A stretch of DNA of 5,095 nt. Origin: a bacterium (GTDB lineage Bacteria > Patescibacteriota > Saccharimonadia > Saccharimonadales > UBA4665). The stretch is taken from contig JAJZHX010000044.1 of the NCBI GenBank assembly GCA_021804315.1, forward strand, positions 1-5,095. The letters are read 5' to 3'. Positions 1-4,283 of the stretch are shown in pieces. The first letter of the stretch is position 1, and every line of letters starts with the position of its first letter. The notes under the pieces were generated by a model. It saw only the letters and a list, made by a program, of their open reading frames with translations, had not been told where the DNA came from and did no database searches. The position numbers were made by a program, and so were the translations under genes.

Positions 1-31
1 AAGCATCCTCTGCTTGAAGGTGTTTTTTTAT
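1..31 (+). terminator. Intrinsic terminator, 5' part cut off by window start
   Basis: AAGCA (1-5) pairs with TGCTT (11-15) around a TCCTC loop. The next seven bases, GAAGGTG (16-22), run straight into seven T residues (23-29). This is the shape of the descending arm and U-tract of a strong rho-independent terminator, in which bases just outside the window would be CACCTTC and extend the stem to 12 bp. It would end an upstream plus-strand gene. Short reading frames also cross this stretch (for example one ending at TAA 40-42), so a coding tail cannot be excluded. Confidence 0.5.
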
Positions 32-38
32 TTTTGTG

Positions 39-58
39 CTAACAAATAACTAACAAAT
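39..58 (+). repeat. Tandem 9-bp direct repeat upstream of TA promoter
   Basis: CTAACAAAT occurs at 39-47 and again at 50-58, an 11-bp period, about one helical turn. The second copy runs into AACAA-A-TTGTT (52-62), a small inverted repeat touching the -35 hexamer. It could be an accessory protein-binding site or an AT-rich upstream element; the sequence alone does not decide. Confidence 0.4.
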
Positions 59-60
59 TG

Positions 61-89
61 TTGACATATAATATACCAAAAGATATACT
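61..89 (+). promoter_or_regulatory. Sigma70-type promoter of the toxin-antitoxin operon
   Basis: A perfect -35 hexamer TTGACA (61-66) is followed after exactly 17 nt by TATACT (84-89), five of six matches to the -10 consensus. The predicted transcription start is about 95-97, which coincides with the ATG at 97. This makes the antitoxin mRNA leaderless or nearly so, and argues against the earlier TTG (58) as start because the promoter would then lie inside the gene. Confidence 0.7.
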
Positions 90-98
90 TAGGTATAT
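71..98. promoter_or_regulatory. Inverted repeat, putative TA autorepression operator
   Basis: ATATACC (71-77) and GGTATAT (92-98) form a perfect 7-bp inverted repeat with a 14-bp centre. The arms are 21 bp apart centre to centre, about two helical turns, so they face the same side of the DNA. The repeat encloses the -10 hexamer and overlaps the start codon. RelB/DinJ-type antitoxins bind such palindromes through ribbon-helix-helix dimers and repress their own operon, so an operator role is the natural inference. Confidence 0.55.
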
Positions 99-405
99 GA
101 GTACAATCAACGATACAACTATGTTAAGTATTAAGACTAAGAAGCCCGTGAAAGAGCTGGCTCAATTAAGGGCAAAACAATTAGGTATACCGCTTGGTAC
201 TTTAGTGAATGCTTTCTTACGCAATTTGGGGCAGACTGGAGAAGTTCACTTTACTATCTCGGAGCCCATTACTCCCAAGATGGCCAAAATTATAGAAGAG
301 ATGCGAGCAGAAGTGGCTAAAGGTGATACCTACGGCCCATACACAATCGATGAGGCGGAAGATTTCTTAGATAGCATTCCTTATGAAACAGCACGTCAAA
401 ATTGA
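97..405 (+). CDS. RelB/DinJ-like ribbon-helix-helix antitoxin
   Basis: This is the antitoxin of a type II toxin-antitoxin pair. It would neutralise the toxin encoded immediately downstream and repress the operon. From the ATG at 97 the protein is 102 residues. Residues 8-15 (TMLSIKTK) fit the DNA-contacting beta strand. Residues 17-29 and 32-44 (containing LGIPLGTLVNAFLR) fit the two helices of the RHH fold and match the RelB/DinJ pattern closely. The C-terminal half is acidic and helical, with IDEAEDFLDSI near residues 84-94, the usual toxin-wrapping tail. The open frame extends upstream to TTG 58, but the promoter lies there, so ATG 97 is preferred; ATG 121 is a second option. No Shine-Dalgarno is visible. 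The gene overlaps the toxin gene by 23 nt in the +1 frame, so translation of the two is probably coupled. Confidence 0.85.
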   Translation: MSTINDTTMLSIKTKKPVKELAQLRAKQLGIPLGTLVNAFLRNLGQTGEVHFTISEPITPKMAKIIEEMRAEVAKGDTYGPYTIDEAEDFLDSIPYETARQN

Positions 406-655
406 ATATACCAAGAGATTTACAAAGCAATACTCTAAACTGAGCCCGAAGTTTAGAGAGCAATTTAAAAAACGTCAACGTCTCTGGCTTAATGACCCCT
501 ACAATTCACAGCTTCATCTTCATATGCTTACAGGAGAATATGCGGGTTTGTATAGTATTAATATTACAGGAGATATAAGGGCTCTTTACGAAAAAATTAA
601 TGACTCTTATGTGATATTTGGATTTATTGGCACACATAGTCAGTTGTATGGTTAA
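383..655 (+). CDS. RelE/YafQ-like mRNA interferase toxin
   Basis: This is a 90-residue basic protein of the RelE superfamily, whose members cut mRNA in the ribosomal A site and stall growth when free of antitoxin. Visible family features are a basic N-terminal helical region (residues 10-35, many Lys/Arg), LHLHML (44-49), the core strand motif GDIRALYE (63-70), and the C-terminal GTHSQLYG (83-90). In YafQ-type toxins a His in this last motif is catalytic; here it would be H85. R66 is in the usual place of the conserved Arg, and H45 and H47 may also belong to the active site. Length and motifs look intact, so the toxin should be active. The start at 383 lies inside the antitoxin gene, has no ribosome binding site of its own, and is probably reached by translational coupling. 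ParE-like gyrase inhibitors share this fold but lack the terminal GTHS-L-Y motif with its His. Confidence 0.87.
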   Translation: MKQHVKIEYTKRFTKQYSKLSPKFREQFKKRQRLWLNDPYNSQLHLHMLTGEYAGLYSINITGDIRALYEKINDSYVIFGFIGTHSQLYG

Positions 656-656
656 T

Positions 657-746
657 TTTAGTCTCCTCTAAAGCAAAATAGTTCCAGATATCATTCGCTA
701 CGGCCCACCAATCCGATTTCGGGTAGATAATCAAGTGGTTATCTAG
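657..746 (-). pseudogene. Possible remnant of a coding sequence (about 30 codons)
   Basis: Read on the minus strand from 746 down, one frame gives 30 residues that look protein-like, including YPKSDWWAVANDIWNYF and ALEETK. It has three Trp residues and little low-complexity bias. Local GC content around 680-725 is also higher than the flanking intergenic DNA. There is no good start codon: the frame is blocked just upstream by adjacent TAA and TAG (752-747). Downstream it runs into the antisense of the toxin gene and stops at 626-624. The toxin gene therefore looks abutted to the broken end. I do not recognise the parent family. A short real peptide starting at TTG 737-735, or chance, are the alternatives. 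Confidence 0.3.
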
Positions 747-764
747 CTATTAGAGCCACTTTTT
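733..764 (+). terminator. Possible terminator of the toxin-antitoxin operon
   Basis: AAGTGG (733-738) pairs with CCACTT (756-761). Inside, TCTA (742-745) pairs with TAGA (751-754) around a 5-nt loop, and T residues run from 760 to 764. The orientation suits the plus-strand operon ending at 655; no U-tract follows on the minus strand. The U-tract is short, so efficiency is uncertain. A competing hairpin at 724-745 shares the ascending arm. Confidence 0.4.
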
Positions 765-810
765 AAAGATAAGTTAGTAGTTCTATACTCATTAGTTGAG
801 GATATTAAAT

Positions 811-1839
811 TTAGCGAATGCTTGCAGTAGTTAATCTGGTGTTTAGGGCCTTATCTAAGGTATCTAATTCACCAGCAATTTTATTTCGGATACCAACCAA
901 TTGGTTATAAGAATTAATTAAGTTTTTGGCTGTATCGACATCATTGTTATATTCGTTGACTAGCTGATTGTAACCAGGCACGGCATTATTGTAGGCAACA
1001 ACATTGCTATTTGCTTCAGAGTTTAAAATAGCATTTTCTGAATTAATCTGATTAAGCAGGCTAGAGATATTAGCAGTAGCTGAATTAATCTGTTGTTTGA
1101 GAGAACTCAGCCTAGAATCATATTGATTAATAATATTTTCTCTTGAAGTAAACTCACTTTGATATTGTTCTTCGTAATGAACTATAACCTGACGGTTTGT
1201 AAAAAACTGTTTGTAATAATTATTCAAGGCCGTAGGTAGATTAGCTATTTCAGTACCAAATGTACAACTCATCTCATTGAAAACAGCACCAGGTTCAGTT
1301 TGTTGATAAAGCTTAATTTCTTGCTCAACTCTTGGGTTATTAAGTCCGTGTTTATAATAGCTTTCAAGCTCACTGTTTAATTTATTCCTAGCTGAATTAC
1401 TTAGCCTAGCATATACAGCGTGAAGTACTTCGTGGGCAGCTGTAACTTGTTGTACGCCAGCTAAAGTAGGGTCTTGAACTGCATAAATAAAAATACCATT
1501 TTGACCAGTATGATAACAACCCAGTATGATATCGCTAGCATTTTCCGGACAATACTTACGAAATGACTTCACGGTAGGTAATAACATTGGCTTGTTTAAG
1601 TAAAACATTCGTCTAGTATAATTATTCATGGTGTCTTCGGTTGCTAAATTGGCAACCGCTACAGGAGGTTTATAACCCATAAGTTTCCACCAATCTATTA
1701 TGTTCTGTCTGTCAAAAACAAAAAACAGCGATAAAGATATAATTAAGATTAATAAAACAGCCCAAAGGTCAAATAATAAATTTCTCCTTAAATTATATTT
1801 TTGAAGTTTTTGATTTATTGGCTTGGGAGAAAAAAGCAT
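811..1839 (-). CDS. Membrane-anchored zincin metallopeptidase with C-terminal coiled coil
   Basis: This is a 342-residue protein with a single hydrophobic segment at about 23-42 after a basic N-terminus (residues 11-20), consistent with an anchor that places the rest outside the membrane. The extracellular part contains C97 and C108, possibly a disulfide. The zinc-protease signature HEVLH lies at residues 136-140 within VTAAHEVLHAVYARL; H136 and H140 would bind zinc and E137 would be the catalytic base. E189 in FNEMSCTFGTEI is the best candidate for a third, gluzincin-type ligand, 49 residues after H140. From about 215 to 335 the chain is a Gln/Asn-rich coiled coil with YN-type repeats (AYNNAV, GYNQLV, EYNNDV, SYNQLV). 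I recall this arrangement in Saccharibacteria hypothetical proteins; the substrate is unknown. Cell-wall or surface-protein processing is only a guess. The gene is last in the minus-strand series, 105 nt after its neighbour. It has no Shine-Dalgarno, but a TATTAT hexamer ends 11 nt before the ATG. Confidence 0.8.
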   Translation of the reverse strand: MLFSPKPINQKLQKYNLRRNLLFDLWAVLLILIISLSLFFVFDRQNIIDWWKLMGYKPPVAVANLATEDTMNNYTRRMFYLNKPMLLPTVKSFRKYCPENASDIILGCYHTGQNGIFIYAVQDPTLAGVQQVTAAHEVLHAVYARLSNSARNKLNSELESYYKHGLNNPRVEQEIKLYQQTEPGAVFNEMSCTFGTEIANLPTALNNYYKQFFTNRQVIVHYEEQYQSEFTSRENIINQYDSRLSSLKQQINSATANISSLLNQINSENAILNSEANSNVVAYNNAVPGYNQLVNEYNNDVDTAKNLINSYNQLVGIRNKIAGELDTLDKALNTRLTTASIR

Positions 1840-1850
1840 AATCTTATTCT

Positions 1851-1856
1851 ATAATA
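1851..1856 (-). promoter_or_regulatory. -10-like hexamer before the metallopeptidase gene
   Basis: On the minus strand TATTAT (1856 down to 1851) is one mismatch from TATAAT and ends 11 nt before the ATG at 1839, giving a predicted leader of about 5 nt. There is no recognisable -35 hexamer at 16-18 nt. A second, exact TATAAT lies further upstream at 1903-1898 and would give a leader of about 50 nt. Both are weak because the region is very AT-rich. Confidence 0.3.
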
Positions 1857-1870
1857 AAAAGTAAAATTTT

Positions 1871-1901
1871 TAATTAAGCTTATGTTTAGCAAACTTAATT
1901 A
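1871..1901. repeat. 8-bp perfect inverted repeat upstream of the metallopeptidase gene
   Basis: TAATTAAG (1871-1878) and CTTAATTA (1894-1901) are exact reverse complements separated by 15 nt. The repeat contains only two G/C pairs, so as RNA it would be a weak hairpin, and a DNA-binding site upstream of the 1839 start is equally possible. On the minus strand it is followed by a mixed A/T run rather than a clean U-tract. Confidence 0.4.
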
Positions 1902-1905
1902 TAAG

Positions 1906-1944
1906 CGAGCTAATAGTCATTGAGACTGGTTTTATGATAGCTCG
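1906..1944 (-). terminator. Stem-loop directly after the membrane-protein stop codon
   Basis: CGAGCTA (1906-1912) and TAGCTCG (1938-1944) form a perfect 7-bp stem that begins immediately after the TAA stop of the membrane-protein gene. The 25-nt loop contains a further 4-bp stem, AGTC (1915-1918) with GACT (1924-1927). No clear U-tract follows on either strand, so it may be a weak terminator or an mRNA 3'-end stabiliser that limits read-through into the metallopeptidase gene. Confidence 0.3.
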
Positions 1945-2994
1945 TTAAGCTCTAGCCTCATAACCTATCATTAAGTGCTTAAGCTTATTGCCCAAGATGT
2001 TTAGATACATGTCTAAATTATCAATACCTAAAATAATAAGAGCCATCAAGATTATTAAAGGCCCAAGATTTAGATCAGTTGCTGTACCACTGTAATAGTT
2101 GCCTAAATTTTGTCCAACTATCCAAAAGACTAGGCTGATAATAATGCCCAAGCATAGAGCAACTTTTTTCCATAAGCCTTTTAAAAATACGCCAAAACCA
2201 ATAAATGCTTGAATAACAGCTAATAAGATAATAATTATGTAGCCATTTGTAGACGTTGGATCACTGATTGAATAACCAGACATTGAAGGCATAGTTTCAA
2301 AAGTAATATTGCTAACCTCTCTATTTTGAGAAGGTTTATTGTTAGTAGTAAAACTTTTAATGAAGCTCGCAGAGTTTTGGTCTATAGTTCTTAAGACCTT
2401 AGGTGCGCCAGCTGTGTTAGCAAGTAACATTGAACTAAGATCATAAGCTGTGTTTTGACCAGGGAGCAACTGATAAATTGCACCACTTAACCAAATAATA
2501 CACCAGAAAAATATTAACCAATAAGCAAAAATGAACTTGGCTTTTTTTGGCTTTCTATAACTGATTAAAAGTGCCATCGCTAAAATAGCATAAACAATAG
2601 CAGCACCAGGCTCCCCCATAAGCATCAAGGCATGACCACTAAATATTCCTCCATAACCTTCACCAAAAATCCAGACTAGTACAGCCCAAAAAACCGATAA
2701 TCTTAAACCAATTTTGGCAGTATTTTTATTAATAATAAATACGCCTATTAGTAATTGAGCTAGAACAAATAAGCTGTTGAATAAGATTGGGTCTACTAAA
2801 AATATTTTGACTGCGAATCTAATAGGGGAACTAACAAACAATGGCTGACTTTGGGCTACAGGTAATAAAACCGTCTTAGCAAATTTAGCACTAAACATTT
2901 GAGGCTGTAGTTGAAAGACAGCATCAATTAGCCATAATAATCCTAAAACTACTTCTGCTCGACGTTTTGACAAACCCCACATTATAGTCATCAT
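1945..2994 (-). CDS. Conserved polytopic membrane protein, function unknown
   Basis: This is a 349-residue integral membrane protein with about seven or eight hydrophobic segments (roughly 14-27, 70-88, 97-111, 131-146, 153-174, 252-271, 277-297, 311-325). A polar, probably non-membrane region lies at 180-250. Motifs in order are RRAEVVLGLLWLIDAVFQLQP (split here as RRAE at 11-14, D24 and QLQP at 28-31), GEGYGGIFSG (111-120), GEPGAA (127-132) and GQNLGNYYSGTATDLNLGP (294-312). I recall the same motif series in uncharacterised membrane proteins of Actinobacteria; no biochemical role is known to me. The polar loop is longer than the membrane spans suggest is needed. The first ATG is at 2994, but ATG 2982 (residue 5) is a strong alternative because a TATAAT overlaps the first ATG. 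The gene starts 25 nt after the stop of the triple-YbjQ gene, so co-transcription is likely. Confidence 0.75.
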   Translation of the reverse strand: MMTIMWGLSKRRAEVVLGLLWLIDAVFQLQPQMFSAKFAKTVLLPVAQSQPLFVSSPIRFAVKIFLVDPILFNSLFVLAQLLIGVFIINKNTAKIGLRLSVFWAVLVWIFGEGYGGIFSGHALMLMGEPGAAIVYAILAMALLISYRKPKKAKFIFAYWLIFFWCIIWLSGAIYQLLPGQNTAYDLSSMLLANTAGAPKVLRTIDQNSASFIKSFTTNNKPSQNREVSNITFETMPSMSGYSISDPTSTNGYIIIILLAVIQAFIGFGVFLKGLWKKVALCLGIIISLVFWIVGQNLGNYYSGTATDLNLGPLIILMALIILGIDNLDMYLNILGNKLKHLMIGYEARA

Positions 2995-2998
2995 TATA
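2993..2998 (-). promoter_or_regulatory. -10-like TATAAT overlapping the membrane-protein start
   Basis: On the minus strand an exact TATAAT (2998 down to 2993) overlaps the first ATG and ends exactly 10 nt before a second in-frame ATG at 2982. The triple-YbjQ gene has the same TATAAT-10 nt-ATG geometry. If used, it would start a nearly leaderless mRNA at the second ATG. No good -35 is present, so chance is possible. Confidence 0.3.
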
Positions 2999-3019
2999 CT
3001 TTATATAAGGGATTAAAGA

Positions 3020-4183
3020 TTATTGCTCTGGATTTTGTAGATCTCGGGCAATTGAAAAATTACCAACATTAACAAAAGTAGTCTTATCTCTAATAATGGC
3101 TTGGGGAGGTAATTGCTGGGTTAAAGAAGATAAGCCGTCAACTTTTTTAACCGCTGTACCGATGGCCAGAAATTCAATCAAACCGCTTCCAAGATTATAA
3201 ATGTAAGTTTTAATGCCTAAAATATCATCTGCATTAATTGATTGAGCTTGTTCGAGTAACTTATTAATAGCTTGTTCTCTAGCACCATAAATCATGTTAG
3301 TTAGTTCAGTAATTTCACCCTTAACCAGATTTTTAAAGCTAGCTTTAACTCCGCCAATCAAACCTAACGAGTATACGGAAGTACTAAGGACTAATTTTAA
3401 AGGTACATAGCCTAATTTAGCAATATTCCATGTTTCTTCAGCCGTCAAATCACTAGTTATAACCCCACCAACGCTAGAAGCGGTTTCGGCAAGTTGCTGG
3501 TTATATGAAGCTGTACCAATCATAATCATTTCGTGTATTTTAGCAGTCAGATCAACCGGTAAAATAGTTGTTCTAATGCCTATTACACTGTTAGCATTAA
3601 CCGATCTAGCTTCATTAACAATTCGTTCTAGAGCTAAGTTTCGAGTGGTATTAAAAATGTCACTATATTGTTTGACTTCACCCTTAGCAACCTGACGAAG
3701 ACTACCAATTATGCCTTTAGTTACGCCTATAGAATAGGCAACATTACCAAACACAAAACTGATTGGTTGATAACCTATATCCCATTGGCAGAAGAGTTCT
3801 TGCCCATCCGAAGAAGACGTAAAAGTATAATTATTTATATTATCTTGACGATGAAGACCAGATCCAATCGTTAAAAATTCAACATTATTAGGGTGCATAA
3901 CTAACTCACTGGTAATGCCACAAGCACCATTAGAGTTATTTTTGGCTAATTCTTCATTAAAGCGATTTATAGATAATTGTCTGCCTTGGGCAATTATGTT
4001 AGTTAGCTGATTGATTTCACCGCCGACAATCGTTCTAATGCCCGATCCAAATTGTCTAATTAACCCCATTGCATAAACACTATTGCCAATAACAATATTG
4101 CCTGGGCTATAACCAAGTAGAGCAACACAATACATTTCATTACCAGATAACCCAGAATATTTAATTTGAGTTTTTTCTTCCAT
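3020..4183 (-). CDS. Protein of three tandem YbjQ-type (DUF74/UPF0145) domains
   Basis: This is a 387-residue soluble protein built from three copies of the YbjQ-like 'heavy-metal-binding' domain, which is normally about 105 residues and stands alone. Copies span roughly 11-110, 125-226 and 245-345. Each has a strand motif (GNSVYAMG 33-40, GNVAYSIG 146-153, STSVYSLG 267-274), then an ungapped 42-residue core starting at GGEI (54), KGEV (167) and KGEI (288) and ending in GITSEL, GIRTTI and GIKTYI. Each closes with E-x-x-x-IG-S/T (EFLTIGS, EMIMIGT, EFLAIGT). The family name rests on weak evidence for metal binding; single-domain YbjQ is reported as a pentamer. There is no signal peptide or membrane segment, and the 40-residue tail is unassigned. 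The three Cys (C19, C88, C132) are not at equivalent positions in the copies. The gene is divergent from an NRAMP transporter, which hints at a metal-linked role. Start ATG 4183 lies 10 nt after a TATAAT and has no Shine-Dalgarno. Confidence 0.85.
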   Translation of the reverse strand: MEEKTQIKYSGLSGNEMYCVALLGYSPGNIVIGNSVYAMGLIRQFGSGIRTIVGGEINQLTNIIAQGRQLSINRFNEELAKNNSNGACGITSELVMHPNNVEFLTIGSGLHRQDNINNYTFTSSSDGQELFCQWDIGYQPISFVFGNVAYSIGVTKGIIGSLRQVAKGEVKQYSDIFNTTRNLALERIVNEARSVNANSVIGIRTTILPVDLTAKIHEMIMIGTASYNQQLAETASSVGGVITSDLTAEETWNIAKLGYVPLKLVLSTSVYSLGLIGGVKASFKNLVKGEITELTNMIYGAREQAINKLLEQAQSINADDILGIKTYIYNLGSGLIEFLAIGTAVKKVDGLSSLTQQLPPQAIIRDKTTFVNVGNFSIARDLQNPEQ

Positions 4184-4193
4184 GATAGTGAAA

Positions 4194-4221
4194 ATTATAG
4201 ACCCGCAAACTAAAATAACAA
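4194..4221 (-). promoter_or_regulatory. Promoter of the triple-YbjQ gene
   Basis: On the minus strand TTGTTA (4221-4216, four of six to TTGACA) is followed after 16 nt by an exact TATAAT (4199-4194). Transcription should begin near 4189-4186, only 3-6 nt before the ATG at 4183, which leaves no room for a ribosome binding site. The -35 overlaps the left arm of the inverted repeat 4210-4241. Confidence 0.55.
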
Positions 4222-4241
4222 ATAAATTCGATGTATTTTAG
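4210..4241. promoter_or_regulatory. Inverted repeat A in the divergent promoter region
   Basis: CTAAAATA (4210-4217) and TATTTTAG (4234-4241) are a perfect 8-bp inverted repeat with a 16-nt spacer. The left arm touches the -35 of the triple-YbjQ promoter. The arm spacing equals that of repeat B at 4249-4280, suggesting a regulator-binding site, although the AT-rich composition makes chance less negligible. Confidence 0.4.
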
Positions 4242-4248
4242 GCTAAGC

Positions 4249-4280
4249 TTTTGCTATTATCTATATAAGCATTAGCAAAA
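4249..4280. promoter_or_regulatory. Inverted repeat B before the transporter gene
   Basis: TTTTGCTA (4249-4256) and TAGCAAAA (4273-4280) are a perfect 8-bp inverted repeat with a 16-nt spacer, lying 3 nt before the transporter ATG. The enclosed region contains the candidate -10 elements of the transporter, so a protein bound here would block that promoter. A metal-responsive repressor is a reasonable guess, but no known Fur, MntR or DtxR box is recognisable. Confidence 0.45.
4252..4269 (+). promoter_or_regulatory. Candidate -10 elements of the transporter gene
   Basis: Two overlapping options are visible. TGCTATTAT (4252-4260) has the extended -10 form TGnTATnnT and would start transcription near 4267. 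TATAAG (4264-4269) would start it near 4276, about 7 nt before the ATG at 4284. Neither has a convincing -35. Both sit inside inverted repeat B. Confidence 0.35.
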
Positions 4281-4283
4281 AAT

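Noticed and set aside
67..72. An exact TATAAT just after TTGACA as the -10 of the TA operon
   Set aside because: It has no -35 at 16-18 nt upstream, while TTGACA at 61-66 is exactly 17 nt from TATACT at 84-89, which gives a better promoter.
58..96. TTG start giving a 115-residue antitoxin
   Set aside because: The extra 13 codons coincide with the -35, spacer and -10 of a near-consensus promoter and with the operator repeat, and the ribbon-helix-helix domain is complete from ATG 97.
695..765. tRNA-like look of the GC-richer stretch with nested hairpins
   Set aside because: No acceptor stem, anticodon arm and T-loop can be laid out together on either strand; the hairpins fit a terminator or a coding remnant better.
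788..800. CTCA/TGAG stem as terminator of the metallopeptidase gene
   Set aside because: The stem is only 4 bp, and no U-tract follows it on the minus strand.
3668..3874. 68-codon plus-strand open frame
   Set aside because: It lies wholly antisense to the well-supported triple-YbjQ gene, and its translation is low-complexity with no recognisable domain.
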